Source: Microbacterium sp. PM5
GTDB taxonomy: Bacteria > Actinomycetota > Actinomycetes > Actinomycetales > Microbacteriaceae
Reading direction: 5' to 3'
Assembly: GCF_003293595.1 (NCBI RefSeq)
Contig: NZ_CP022162.1
Location: 2,797,432 to 2,861,431, forward strand
Length of the DNA stretch: 64,000 nt
The notes beneath the pieces are model-generated. The model did no database searches. It saw nothing but the letters and a program-made list of their open reading frames with translations, and was not told the DNA's origin. Made by a program: the position numbers and the translations under genes. This document shows positions 27,052-36,942 of this stretch, in pieces. Every line of letters begins with the position of its first letter. Position 1 is the stretch's first letter.

Positions 27052-28476
27052 TCAGGGCCGCCCGCTCGCGTGCCCCAGGTACGCTCCCAGGCTGTCCTCG
27101 AACGCCGCGGGAGCCCATCCCGCCGCCGCGATCTTCGACAGATCCAGGACGCTGTTGCGCGGCCGAGGCGCGACGGGAGCCGTCGCGGCGGCGAAGTAAT
27201 CGTCGGTGGTGACTCCCGTCACGCGTGCCGGATCGTGACCGGTGAGCTCGAAGACCCGCCGGGCGATGCCGGCCCAGGTGGTGGGTTCCCCGCCGCCGGT
27301 GAGGTTGTACGTGCCGTATTCCGCGCCGGTGGTGAGGAGGTGCTGGATGCCGGCGGCGATGTCCGCGGTGAACGTGAGACGGCCGGTCTGGTCGCTCACC
27401 ACCTTCGGGTCGACGCCGCGCGCGGCGAGCGCGGCCATCGTGCGCACGAAGTTGTTGCCGTCGCCGATGACCCAGCTGGTGCGGACGATGTAGTGGCGCG
27501 GCACGCCGGACACGATCTGATCGCCTGCCGCCTTGGTCTGTCCGTACACGCCCAGGGGGCAGACGGCGTCGTCCTCGGTGTACGGGCGATCGAGCGTGCC
27601 GTCGAAGACGTAGTCGCTGGAGACGTGGACGAGTGTGATGTCGTTCGCGGCCGCCACGCGGGCGAGGGCGGCGACGGCGGTCGCGTTGGCCGCCCATGCG
27701 TCGCGGCGCCCTTCCTCGGTCTCGGCGAGATCGACCTTGGTGTACGCGGCGGCGTTGATGATGACGCCGTAGTCCCGCCAGCGGCGCGCGCGGTCGAGGC
27801 CGGGCGCGGTGATGTCGAGGGAGCTGCGGTCGGTGTACTCGACGTGGGCGGCGTCGCCGTACTGGGCGCGCAGGGCCGTGCCGAGCTGCCCGTTCGACCC
27901 GATGACGAGGATCTTCTTCGGTGGGATGGGCGTCACGTCCGCGAGGCGGGGGTGGTTCTTGTCCTTCTCGCTGATCTCGACCTCGTCCAGCGGGATCGGC
28001 CAGTCGATCGCGGCGGTCTCGTCGGCGAGGTTGAGGAACGAGTACTCCGCGCTCGGCGACCAGTGATCGTTCACGAGGTACGTGTACGCGGTGTCCGCTT
28101 CGAGGGTTTGGTAGGAGTTGCCGACGCCGCGGGGGACGAAGATCGCTTTCGACGGGTCCAGCTCTGTCGTGTACACGGCCCCGAAGGTGGGGCCTTCGCG
28201 CAGGTCCACCCAGGCGCCGAAGATGCGTCCGGTCGCGACCGACACCCACTTGTCCCACGGTTCGGCGTGGATGCCGCGGGTGGTGCCGACAGCATCGTTG
28301 AAGGAGATGTTGTTCTGCACGGGGCCGAAATCGGGCAGGCCGAGTGCGGTCATCTTCTCCCGCTGCCAGTTCTCCTTGAACCAGCCGCGCGCATCCCCAT
28401 GCACCGGCAGATCGAACACCACCAGCCCCGGGATCGGGGTTTCGGTGACCGCAAGGTTCTTCCCGTACTCGGTCAC
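27052..28476 (-). CDS. rmlCD: Fused dTDP-4-dehydrorhamnose 3,5-epimerase / dTDP-4-dehydrorhamnose reductase
   Basis: 474 residues. The RmlC cupin occupies about 1-190: DARGWFKENWQREKM, TRGIHAEPWDKWVSVATGRI, FVPRGVGNSYQTL. The RmlD Rossmann reductase fills about 192-470: KKILVIGSNGQLGTALRAQY, INAAAYTKVDLAE, HVSSDYVFDGTL, and catalytic YGQTK. Together they perform the last two steps to dTDP-L-rhamnose. GTG start at 28476, 4 nt after the rmlB stop, so rmlB-rmlCD is one operon. The convergent secreted-protein gene ends 4 nt away. Confidence 0.93.
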   Translation of the reverse strand: MTEYGKNLAVTETPIPGLVVFDLPVHGDARGWFKENWQREKMTALGLPDFGPVQNNISFNDAVGTTRGIHAEPWDKWVSVATGRIFGAWVDLREGPTFGAVYTTELDPSKAIFVPRGVGNSYQTLEADTAYTYLVNDHWSPSAEYSFLNLADETAAIDWPIPLDEVEISEKDKNHPRLADVTPIPPKKILVIGSNGQLGTALRAQYGDAAHVEYTDRSSLDITAPGLDRARRWRDYGVIINAAAYTKVDLAETEEGRRDAWAANATAVAALARVAAANDITLVHVSSDYVFDGTLDRPYTEDDAVCPLGVYGQTKAAGDQIVSGVPRHYIVRTSWVIGDGNNFVRTMAALAARGVDPKVVSDQTGRLTFTADIAAGIQHLLTTGAEYGTYNLTGGGEPTTWAGIARRVFELTGHDPARVTGVTTDDYFAAATAPVAPRPRNSVLDLSKIAAAGWAPAAFEDSLGAYLGHASGRP

Positions 28477-28480
28477 CGCG

Positions 28481-29557
<1,077 letters not shown>

Positions 29558-30697
29558 CTAGCGTGCGTGCAGGGCGCCGCTGAGTCGCAGAGCCCATCGG
29601 ACCAGGCGGCTCCGATGCAGGGCAGTGATCTCGTCGCGTCGTTCCTGCTCGGCTCGGCGGCTCTCGTCCCGTTCCTCGCGCAACCTCGCGACGAGCTCGT
29701 CCAGCTCCGCGACGTGGGTGTTCTCGAAGGCGAGACGGTCCAGGGCCTCGCGCCGTTCCCGTTCGAGACCCAGGACACGGCGATCGACCGGCACCATGCG
29801 CATCGCCACCTCTCGCTCGAGGTCGATCGTCTCGGGAGAGAAGAGTTCATCGGGCTCCGGGGAGGGCGTCGCGTCGGCGATCCGGCGGTCCTCGATGAAC
29901 CACCCCTCCCGGATCCCCTCCGCGAGCGCGTCGGCGGAAGGGTGCCGAGCGATGTACGAGGCGAGCAGAAGCCCGTCCTGCAGACGGCGGTAGTCCCTCA
30001 TGCCGTGGTGGTTGATGCTCGGGCGCAGGTGCGGAGACGCCTCGTAGGCGCGCCCGGCGTTGCTCACCTTGCGCTCGAACTGGGCCCACGAGCGCCAGGG
30101 GAAGTGATACACGCGCAGGCCGCGGCCGGGTTCCAGATCGCCCGCCGGCGGCACGTCGACGAAGTGATTGCCCTGCGCGACGGTGACGTCCTCGCGGGGG
30201 ACGAAGGCCACGTCGGGTGTCGCGTGCGCGTGGATGCCGAGGGCCTGCATGACCTCGTCGGGGCGCTCATCGCGGTACAGCAGTCGCTGCAGGCCGCTGC
30301 CGGCGACCGCCGGCGCCCCCGTCATGTCGATGACGGGCACCTCGAAGGCGCCGATCGCCGGGTCGATCAGCGCGAGCTCCTCGGCGACGGTGCGCGATGC
30401 ATCCTGCGCGCACACCCAGAACTCGTCGGCGTCCGCGTTGAGGACCCACTGTGCACCGCGGCGGGCCGCTTCGCGCGACATCGCGGTCACGACCTCGTGT
30501 TGCTGCTTGAGATGACGCGGGTCGTGCGCGAGCTCGATCCGACCGGCGCGAGCGAACTCCTCCAGGATCTCGGTCGTCCCGTCGACCGATCCGTTGTCGG
30601 TGACGAGGAAGAGATCGATTCCCTGCGCCAGGTGGTGCTCGATCATCGCACCGACGATGTCCGCTTCATCGCGGACCATCATTGTCATCGCAATCAT
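29558..30697 (-). CDS. Family 2-like glycosyltransferase with C-terminal coiled coil
   Basis: 379 residues. The GT domain (Glyco_tranf_2_4 type) reads MTMMVRDEADIVGAMIEHHL, FLVTDNGSVDGTTEILEE, and WVLNADADEFWV, with the metal-binding DAD. A heptad-rich charged segment (about 310-365; ARLREERDESRRAEQERRDE) predicts a coiled coil, followed by a short basic amphipathic tail (SRLVRWALRLSGALHAR). Start at 30697 gives the earliest Met next to the domain; others lie within eight codons. Probably peripheral on the cytoplasmic membrane. Donor and acceptor unknown. Confidence 0.85.
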   Translation of the reverse strand: MIAMTMMVRDEADIVGAMIEHHLAQGIDLFLVTDNGSVDGTTEILEEFARAGRIELAHDPRHLKQQHEVVTAMSREAARRGAQWVLNADADEFWVCAQDASRTVAEELALIDPAIGAFEVPVIDMTGAPAVAGSGLQRLLYRDERPDEVMQALGIHAHATPDVAFVPREDVTVAQGNHFVDVPPAGDLEPGRGLRVYHFPWRSWAQFERKVSNAGRAYEASPHLRPSINHHGMRDYRRLQDGLLLASYIARHPSADALAEGIREGWFIEDRRIADATPSPEPDELFSPETIDLEREVAMRMVPVDRRVLGLERERREALDRLAFENTHVAELDELVARLREERDESRRAEQERRDEITALHRSRLVRWALRLSGALHAR

Positions 30698-30740
30698 TCT
30701 GGATCTCTCGGGATAGAGGGGGTCGCTGTCCTCCTACTCT

Positions 30741-30800
30741 ATGGGCGCGCTCTGGATGGGCGCGCTCTGGATGGTCGCGCTCCCCGTGGGCGCGCTCCCG
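30741..30800 (+). repeat. Four tandem copies of a 15-bp unit
   Basis: Copies 30741-30755 and 30756-30770 are identical (ATGGGCGCGCTCTGG); 30771-30785 and 30786-30800 are variants. They fill the 212-bp gap between two divergent glycosyltransferase genes, about 110 bp before the next start. Length in multiples of three and the gene-spacing position allow copy-number change without frame effects. Confidence 0.85.
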
Positions 30801-30909
30801 GGCTCCGGGCGCGGATGCCGCCGTCAACGGGCATCCAGTCTTCTCACGCGGACCGCCCGTACACTCGAAGCTGCTGTCTGTCCGGCAGTCTCGAACAGAA
30901 GCAGGTGAC

Positions 30910-32874
30910 ATGCTCAAGCGGATCACTCGGCGCGCCGTGCGCCTGGTCGCGGATAACCTCGAAACCGTCTCGTCGAAGGTCGGCGCCCTCGCCACCCTCG
31001 TCCGTCTGGGGCCCCGTGCCTTCGCCGCGCACCGCCGGAGCCTGCGCGCGTACGTCGCACCGCGCGGAGCGACCTACGCGAACGGAGTGACGACCTCGTT
31101 GACCCCCGCGCGGGCGGAGTATTGGCGTCGTTCGAGGTGGAAGCCGACGGTCATCGTCGTCCACGGCCCGGCGGGACCCGGACTGGCGAAGTGGCTCACG
31201 GACACGCATCGCGCGCTGCGTTCCCACTTCCTGCTGTCGCCGGAGACGGCCGCGGGGCTGACCGTCGTCCCGCCCGGCGTCGACGTCTCCGGGCGATCGG
31301 GGGCTCCGGAGATCGAGCTGGCGGCCATCCTCGACTGGATGCACCGCGAGCACCGGCGATGGGACCTCGTCCTCATCGACGCGCGCGAGGGGCTGCTCTC
31401 GGTGCCGACGATCTCGCAGCTCCAGCATGCGGCGCACGAGTACCACCGCGATGGGGAGGTGGGCTTCGTCACACCGGCGTTCTCGTCGCCGGCGGGGCTC
31501 GCCGCCGGCTACGAGGTCGACCGGCGCGAGGGTGACGTCCTCCCGCGCTGGACCGGCCCGGCCGACCAGGGAAGCGGTGCCATCCCGCGGTACGTGCTGA
31601 CGGCCGCCGCGCACGGCTTCTACGCGACGTCGGCGGCCATCGACCGCGTCGACATTGCGGGGCGGCACTTGCGCGGACTCGACCTCGACGCACAGGTCGG
31701 CATCCTCGTGCGTCGAGGCTGGTCCGGCAACATCCGCACCCTCTGCCTGTCGTCCACGGCGGTCGAGGTGCGCACGGTGCCCGAACTCACGCTGGTGGGG
31801 GAGTCCCGCCGGTGGATCCTCCACCGCGAGGTCCGCGGCGAGGACGGACGCCTGCGCGTGATCTTCGTGCTCAACGCGACGAGCATCAGCGGCGGCATCC
31901 GCATCGTCTTCGAGCTGGCCAACGGACTGGCCGACCGCGGGTTCGACGTGGAGATCTGGTCCCTCCAGGAGCACCCGGAGTGGTTCGATCTGCGCGTGCG
32001 CGTCGCGACCTACCGCTCTTACGACGACCTCCTGCTGTCGCTGCGCAACGAGGATGCGATCAAGGTCGCGACCTGGTGGGAGACCGCGGACATCGTCTGG
32101 TTGGCGACGGCCAACCACGGCGTTCCGGTCTACCTGGTCCAGGAGTTCGAGACCTGGTTCTACCCGGACGATCCGGTGGCACGGGCGGCGGTCGTCGCCT
32201 CCTACCGACGCGAGATGATCGCCGTCACCGAGGCGACCTATCAGCGTGGGGAGCTCGCCGAGGTCGGCGTCACCGCGACGCTCATCCGCAACGGCTACGA
32301 CCCCTCGGTCTTCCGCGAACTGCCCGGGTGGCTCCGCGAGAGCGACACCGTGGTCGCGCTGGGACGCTCCTTCTTCCAGAAGAACTTCGCGATGACGGCG
32401 CGTGCCTGGCGCTCCCTCCCCGCCCCACGCCCGACCCTCCTCCTGTTCGGCACCGAGCCCGACGTGCTCGTCGACGAGGGTGTCGAGTACGTCGAGCGCC
32501 CCAGCGACGTCGAGGTCAACGAGCTCTACAACAGCGCGGCCGTCTTCGTGCAGACGTCGCGGCACGAGGGCTTCTGCCTGCCCATCCTGGAGGCCATGGC
32601 GGCCGGAACGCCCGTGGTGACCACGGACTCGCACGGCAACCGGGACTTCTGCATCGACGGGGTCAACTGCGTCATGGTCCCGCAGGACGACGATCGCGCC
32701 CTGGCGGAGGCGTTGCGCGCGCTGCTCGCGGACCCCGACGAGCGTGCGCGGCTGGCAAGGGCCGGGCTGGAGACCGCGCAGCGGTATCGGTGGCCGCTGG
32801 TGCTCGACGACGTCGCCGACTTCTACCAGCGGGTCGCCGAGGCGGCCTCAGCGGGCGAGCCGTTTGCGGAGTGA
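30910..32874 (+). CDS. Two-domain glycosyltransferase: inactive-looking GT2 half + GT4 half
   Basis: 654 residues. The C-terminal GT4 domain (about 318-640) has LNATSISGGIRIVFELANGL and the donor-site block SRHEGFCLPILEAMAAGTPV with the E-x7-E pair. The N-terminal half (about 75-300) follows the GT2 domain of the gene at 34258 position by position (DLVLIDAREGLLSVPTISQL against DIVLLNSDIVAQPGWLEALQ) but lacks the DxD and catalytic ED. Both begin LKRI-RRAV. ATG 30910 lies just after gcaggtgac. The last 27 bp overlap the convergent gene. Likely a rhamnan-type chain enzyme; donor unknown. Confidence 0.85.
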   Translation: MLKRITRRAVRLVADNLETVSSKVGALATLVRLGPRAFAAHRRSLRAYVAPRGATYANGVTTSLTPARAEYWRRSRWKPTVIVVHGPAGPGLAKWLTDTHRALRSHFLLSPETAAGLTVVPPGVDVSGRSGAPEIELAAILDWMHREHRRWDLVLIDAREGLLSVPTISQLQHAAHEYHRDGEVGFVTPAFSSPAGLAAGYEVDRREGDVLPRWTGPADQGSGAIPRYVLTAAAHGFYATSAAIDRVDIAGRHLRGLDLDAQVGILVRRGWSGNIRTLCLSSTAVEVRTVPELTLVGESRRWILHREVRGEDGRLRVIFVLNATSISGGIRIVFELANGLADRGFDVEIWSLQEHPEWFDLRVRVATYRSYDDLLLSLRNEDAIKVATWWETADIVWLATANHGVPVYLVQEFETWFYPDDPVARAAVVASYRREMIAVTEATYQRGELAEVGVTATLIRNGYDPSVFRELPGWLRESDTVVALGRSFFQKNFAMTARAWRSLPAPRPTLLLFGTEPDVLVDEGVEYVERPSDVEVNELYNSAAVFVQTSRHEGFCLPILEAMAAGTPVVTTDSHGNRDFCIDGVNCVMVPQDDDRALAEALRALLADPDERARLARAGLETAQRYRWPLVLDDVADFYQRVAEAASAGEPFAE

Positions 32875-34218
32875 CCGGTAGAGCGCGCCCAGCGGCGAGC
32901 GGGAGACCAGCTCCCGCAGGGCGCTGCGCGGCGCCGCTGCCGGCGGCGTGGCGGTGACCTCCGCGAGGGTCCGCTGCGGCAGCCGCGTCTGCCAATGGGC
33001 CACGGCGTCGATCAGGTCGGAGGTCGTCGACTCCCAACGCCACGTCTCGCGGATGGGGGCGATGTTGGCGCGGATCTGCGCCCGTCGCTGCGGGTCGGTG
33101 AGCCGGAGGATCGCGGCTCGTGTCTGCTCGACGTCGCCGTAGCCCACGACCTCGCCCAGGTCGAGCTGATCGATGTAGTCGGCGAACCAGTCGCCTTCGG
33201 TGACCAGGCTGGGCAGCGACGCCCAGAAGTGGTCGAGGATGCGGGTGCGGAAGGCGTATCGCGTCTCGAAAGACTCCTTGTGCGCAGAGACCGCGACATC
33301 CGCATCGAGCAGGTACCCGGCGCGTTCCGCGGCCGGCACCCAGCCGTCGATGAAGTGCACGCCGTCGTCGAGCACGCCCAGCTCGGCGGCCAGGGTCATG
33401 GCCCGCTCGACGTTGCGGGGACGGCCGACGAGAGGGTTCGGATGGGTCGTGCCGTAGAAGACGAGCCGCACCTCGGGATGCTCCTCTCGGACCGCGGCGA
33501 CGGCCCGGATCGGCGTCTCGGCGTCGAACCAGTCCCAGATGCCGCCGGCCCACAAGAGGATGAGGTCGTCCTCGGCGATCGCGCCCTGCCCGCGCAGCGG
33601 GTGCGTCGTCGCGGCGGGTTCGCCGCGCTCCATGCCGAACGGCACGAGGCCGACGATCTCGCCCACGTCGCGACCGTCGAGATTGCTGGGGAGCAGTCCG
33701 CCCGACGCCAGCATGTAGCCGATCCAGAAGTCGCGCTGACGCTCGTTCGAGGTGACGAAGTAGCTGCCGGCGGTCATGCAGAGGCGGAAGAAGGAGAGAA
33801 CGTTGCGGAAGACGTCGTCCATCTGGGGCTGGGTGTCGAAGCCGCCGATGCGGTCGGATCCGATGGCCTCCGCCGGGAGCGCGTTGTAGAGGTCGAAGAC
33901 GAATCGGCAGCCGGCGGCGACGCCGCGCCGCACGACGTTCTCGTCGGTGATCTGGCAGAAGGCGACGTCGCTGGCCTCCACGAGGGGCACGAGGGCATCG
34001 GGGTGGTCGTAGGAGACGATCGCGAACGGTTCGTCCGCGAGGGCGCTGAGCTCGCTCTCCGGCGTGCCGACGGCGAGGGTCACGTCGGCGACGCGCGCGA
34101 GCTCCCGCGCGATCGAGACGACGCGGATGCCGGGGCCCGCCATCTGCGTGCCGACGACGTCGGCCGCCACCACCACCATCCGTGGCCGTGCGGGCGTCTC
34201 GCGTGCGATGGGTACCAT
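32848..34218 (-). CDS. GT4-family glycosyltransferase
   Basis: 456 residues of GT-B type. VVVAADVVGTQMAGPGIRVV marks the acceptor domain; LILLWAGGIWDWFDAETPIR and VRLVFYGTTHPNP mark the donor domain. The C-terminus carries a basic amphipathic helix (SPLGALYRSLRKRLAR). ATG 34218 is preceded by GGAG at 8 nt; an upstream ATG at 34236 is possible. It diverges from the GT2 gene at 34258 across only 39 bp. Sugar specificity unknown. Confidence 0.83.
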   Translation of the reverse strand: MVPIARETPARPRMVVVAADVVGTQMAGPGIRVVSIARELARVADVTLAVGTPESELSALADEPFAIVSYDHPDALVPLVEASDVAFCQITDENVVRRGVAAGCRFVFDLYNALPAEAIGSDRIGGFDTQPQMDDVFRNVLSFFRLCMTAGSYFVTSNERQRDFWIGYMLASGGLLPSNLDGRDVGEIVGLVPFGMERGEPAATTHPLRGQGAIAEDDLILLWAGGIWDWFDAETPIRAVAAVREEHPEVRLVFYGTTHPNPLVGRPRNVERAMTLAAELGVLDDGVHFIDGWVPAAERAGYLLDADVAVSAHKESFETRYAFRTRILDHFWASLPSLVTEGDWFADYIDQLDLGEVVGYGDVEQTRAAILRLTDPQRRAQIRANIAPIRETWRWESTTSDLIDAVAHWQTRLPQRTLAEVTATPPAAAPRSALRELVSRSPLGALYRSLRKRLAR

Positions 34219-34257
34219 GGAAAACTCCGAAATCATCGAAAAAGAACGCGCCGCCTT

Positions 34258-36045
34258 ATGCCTGACATCCTCAAGAGGATCGCACGTCGTGCCGTCGACG
34301 CTCTTCCCCGCAGCGCTCAGGAGCGTGTACGGGAGAAGTGGGCCCGGCGATCCTATTCTCTCAACACGGCGGGCGCCGAGCCCAATCCCGGCATGCGGTC
34401 CTGGTTCGACGCGCACGGCCGTCCGGTCAGCATCGTCATCCCCAGCTACAACGACCTCCCGCTGCTGCGCGAGGCGCTGCGCAGCATCGAGGAGACCTGC
34501 GCGCACGTCGAGTACGAGGTCATCATCGTCGACGACTTCATCGATGCGGAGGTGTCGGCGCAGCTGATGACGCTGGAGAGCGACACGGTGCGCGTGGTGC
34601 TGAAGGACCGACGGCGAGGCTTCGCGGGCACGGTGAACGTCGGCATCGAGCTCGCCCGGCACGACATCGTCCTGCTCAACAGCGACATCGTGGCGCAGCC
34701 GGGATGGCTCGAGGCGCTGCAGTACAGCGCGTACGAGATCGATCCGCACATCGGGATGGTCAGCCCGAAGCTCGTCTACCCGACCGGTCGCATCCAGTAC
34801 GCCGGCACCTACTACGCGAGGCTTCTCGCGCCCCAGTGGTTCGGGCACCTCCACGTCGGCGCACCGGCGATGAAGCCGACGGCGAACGTCCCGGGCTACA
34901 ACCGGTCGATCTCGGGCGCCTGCGTCTACATCACGCGCGACGCGTACGAGCGGGTCGGGCTCCTGGACGACGAGTACTGGCTGGGGTTCGAGGACGTCGA
35001 CCTGGGGTTGCGTGCGTGGGCGCGCGGGGTGCGGTGCTACTACCAGCCGGCGGCCATGCTCATCCACCACGAGTCGGCGTCGCGCGGGTACAGTCAGGGT
35101 CCGCGTGAGCTGGCGTCGATGCGCAGGTTCTGGCGCCGCTGGCAGGCGGACTTCCTGGCGCGGGAGATGTCCGACGAGGCTCCCGTCACGTTCTTGGTGG
35201 GCGACGCCACGGAACCCATGTGGCGACGGTATGTGGACGGCCTCGCCGAGCACATCCGAGCGGAAGGCCGGCAGTCGCGGGTGATCGACGTGTCGGAGGA
35301 TCCCGACGAGGACCTCCTGCGCGACCTCGCGGCGACGCCCGGCGTCGTGGTGGTCTGCGACTGGCGTGCGGCGACCACGGGGTGGCTGGCGGGGACGGCG
35401 GGATCCCTGCCGATCTACCTGCTCCCCTCGATCGAGAGCATCGCCTACCCGCACGACCCGGCACGCCAGGCCTCGATCATCGCCGGATACCGGCCAGAGT
35501 TCGACTACGTCGCACCCAACCGCTGGACCGCGGCGCAGCTCCAGGCCGAGGCGGCCTGGGAGGTGCGCCGCCGCATCGCTCCCGCGGTCGCCCCCGCCGA
35601 CCTGGCCGACGCGTCGGACGATCTCATCGTGACCCTCGGCGCCGACCCGGCGACGCGCGCCGCGGTGGATGCGATCGGCCGCGCGACCCATCTGCCGGCC
35701 GGGGTCCACATCGACGATGTCCGGGCATTGCGGCCCCGCGCCGTGGTCGATCTGCGGGCACACTCCTCGAGCCTCGAGCCCTTCGCCGGGATGTCGATCG
35801 GAGCGGCCTACCTCGCCCCTCAGGACGCGCGGCTCAGTCACGAGGTGCTCGACGGGTACAACGCCCTCACCCATCGTCCCGGCGACCTCGCCCAGCTCGC
35901 GTCGTCGCTGCGCGATGTCCTGGCGGACGACGACATCTGGCGCGAACTGCGCGCGAACGGGCACGATTCCGCGGCGCGAGCGGCGCGGGCTGCCCGGCGC
36001 GGATTCGTCGAAGCGGTGCGATCGTATTCGACGAGCCCCGTCTGA
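34258..36045 (+). CDS. Two-domain glycosyltransferase: GT2 half + degenerate GT4 half
   Basis: 595 residues. The GT2 domain (about 58-290) is canonical: VSIVIPSYNDLPLLREALRS, DIVLLNSDIVAQPGW, and EDVDLGLRAWARGV with the catalytic acid. The C-terminal half (about 320-590) aligns with the GT4 domain of the gene at 30910 (PIYLLPSIESIAYPHDPARQ against PVYLVQEFETWFYPDDPVAR). However, the E-x7-E donor block has become SSLEPFAGMSIGAAYLAP and the central part is shortened. N-terminus DILKRIARRAV matches the paralogue. Probably adds sugar through the GT2 half, with the other half structural. Confidence 0.85.
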   Translation: MPDILKRIARRAVDALPRSAQERVREKWARRSYSLNTAGAEPNPGMRSWFDAHGRPVSIVIPSYNDLPLLREALRSIEETCAHVEYEVIIVDDFIDAEVSAQLMTLESDTVRVVLKDRRRGFAGTVNVGIELARHDIVLLNSDIVAQPGWLEALQYSAYEIDPHIGMVSPKLVYPTGRIQYAGTYYARLLAPQWFGHLHVGAPAMKPTANVPGYNRSISGACVYITRDAYERVGLLDDEYWLGFEDVDLGLRAWARGVRCYYQPAAMLIHHESASRGYSQGPRELASMRRFWRRWQADFLAREMSDEAPVTFLVGDATEPMWRRYVDGLAEHIRAEGRQSRVIDVSEDPDEDLLRDLAATPGVVVVCDWRAATTGWLAGTAGSLPIYLLPSIESIAYPHDPARQASIIAGYRPEFDYVAPNRWTAAQLQAEAAWEVRRRIAPAVAPADLADASDDLIVTLGADPATRAAVDAIGRATHLPAGVHIDDVRALRPRAVVDLRAHSSSLEPFAGMSIGAAYLAPQDARLSHEVLDGYNALTHRPGDLAQLASSLRDVLADDDIWRELRANGHDSAARAARAARRGFVEAVRSYSTSPV

Positions 36046-36050
36046 TCCAC

Positions 36051-36056
36051 CACAAT
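36051..36056 (+). promoter_or_regulatory. -10-like element (CACAAT) of rmlA
   Basis: CACAAT seven nt (gggggac) before ATG 36064; it favours this start over the ATG at 36055, which would overlap the element. Confidence 0.45.
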
Positions 36057-36063
36057 GGGGGAC

Positions 36064-36936
36064 ATGCGTGGCATCATTCTCGCCGGCGGCACGGGATCGC
36101 GGCTCCACCCGATCACTCTCGGCATCTCGAAGCAACTCGTGCCGGTCTATGACAAGCCGATGATCTACTACCCGCTCTCGACGCTGATCCTTGCGGGCAT
36201 CCGCGACATCCTCATCATCACGACGCCGCAGGACGCCGGGCAGTTCCAGCGCCTTCTCGGCGACGGATCGCGCTTCGGCGTCTCCATCACCTACACGGCC
36301 CAGCCGAGCCCCGACGGTCTGGCGCAGGCGTTCATCCTCGGAGAGGAGCACATCGGCTCCGAGTCGGTGGCTCTCGTGCTCGGCGACAACATCTTCTACG
36401 GCCCGGGCATGGGAACGCGACTGCGCCAGTACAGCGAGCTGACCGGCGGGGTCGTCTTCGGGTACTGGGTGGACGACCCGACCGCGTACGGGGTGGTCGA
36501 GTTCGACGCCGAAGGCAACGTGGTCTCTCTCGAGGAGAAGCCCGTCGCGCCGAAGAGCAACTATGCGGTGCCCGGACTGTACTTCTACGACAACGACGTG
36601 ATCGAGATCGCGAAGGGCCTCGCTCCGTCGCCGCGCGGCGAGCTGGAGATCACCGACGTGAACAAGGCGTACCTCGAACGGGAGGCCCTGCGCGTCGAGC
36701 TGCTGCCGCGCGGCACCGCGTGGCTCGACACGGGCACCTTCGACTCCCTCAGCGAAGCCACCGATTTCATCCGCACCGTCGAGAAGCGTCAGGGGCTGTC
36801 CATCGGGTCGCCCGAAGAGGTCGCCTGGCGGATGGGGTTCCTCTCCGACGACGAGCTGCGCGAGCGGGCCGAGCCTCTCGTCAAGAGCGGCTACGGCGCC
36901 TATCTGCTGAAGGTGCTCGAGCAGGGAGCGCGCTGA
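36064..36936 (+). CDS. rmlA: Glucose-1-phosphate thymidylyltransferase
   Basis: 290 residues, the usual RmlA length. The nucleotide-binding signature is [20 protein letters not shown], followed by [32 protein letters not shown] with the metal-binding Asp, and VSLEEKP. It makes dTDP-glucose from dTTP and glucose 1-phosphate, the first step to dTDP-rhamnose; RmlB and RmlCD are about 7 kb to the left. Final length is set by ATG 36064 rather than 36055. The rgpF gene follows after 6 nt. Confidence 0.96.
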   Translation: MRGIILAGGTGSRLHPITLGISKQLVPVYDKPMIYYPLSTLILAGIRDILIITTPQDAGQFQRLLGDGSRFGVSITYTAQPSPDGLAQAFILGEEHIGSESVALVLGDNIFYGPGMGTRLRQYSELTGGVVFGYWVDDPTAYGVVEFDAEGNVVSLEEKPVAPKSNYAVPGLYFYDNDVIEIAKGLAPSPRGELEITDVNKAYLEREALRVELLPRGTAWLDTGTFDSLSEATDFIRTVEKRQGLSIGSPEEVAWRMGFLSDDELRERAEPLVKSGYGAYLLKVLEQGAR

Positions 36937-36942
36937 GCCCCG

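Noticed and set aside
30741..30800. Short tandem repeats considered as a CRISPR array
   Set aside because: Units of 15 bp are contiguous, without spacers, and no cas gene is nearby.
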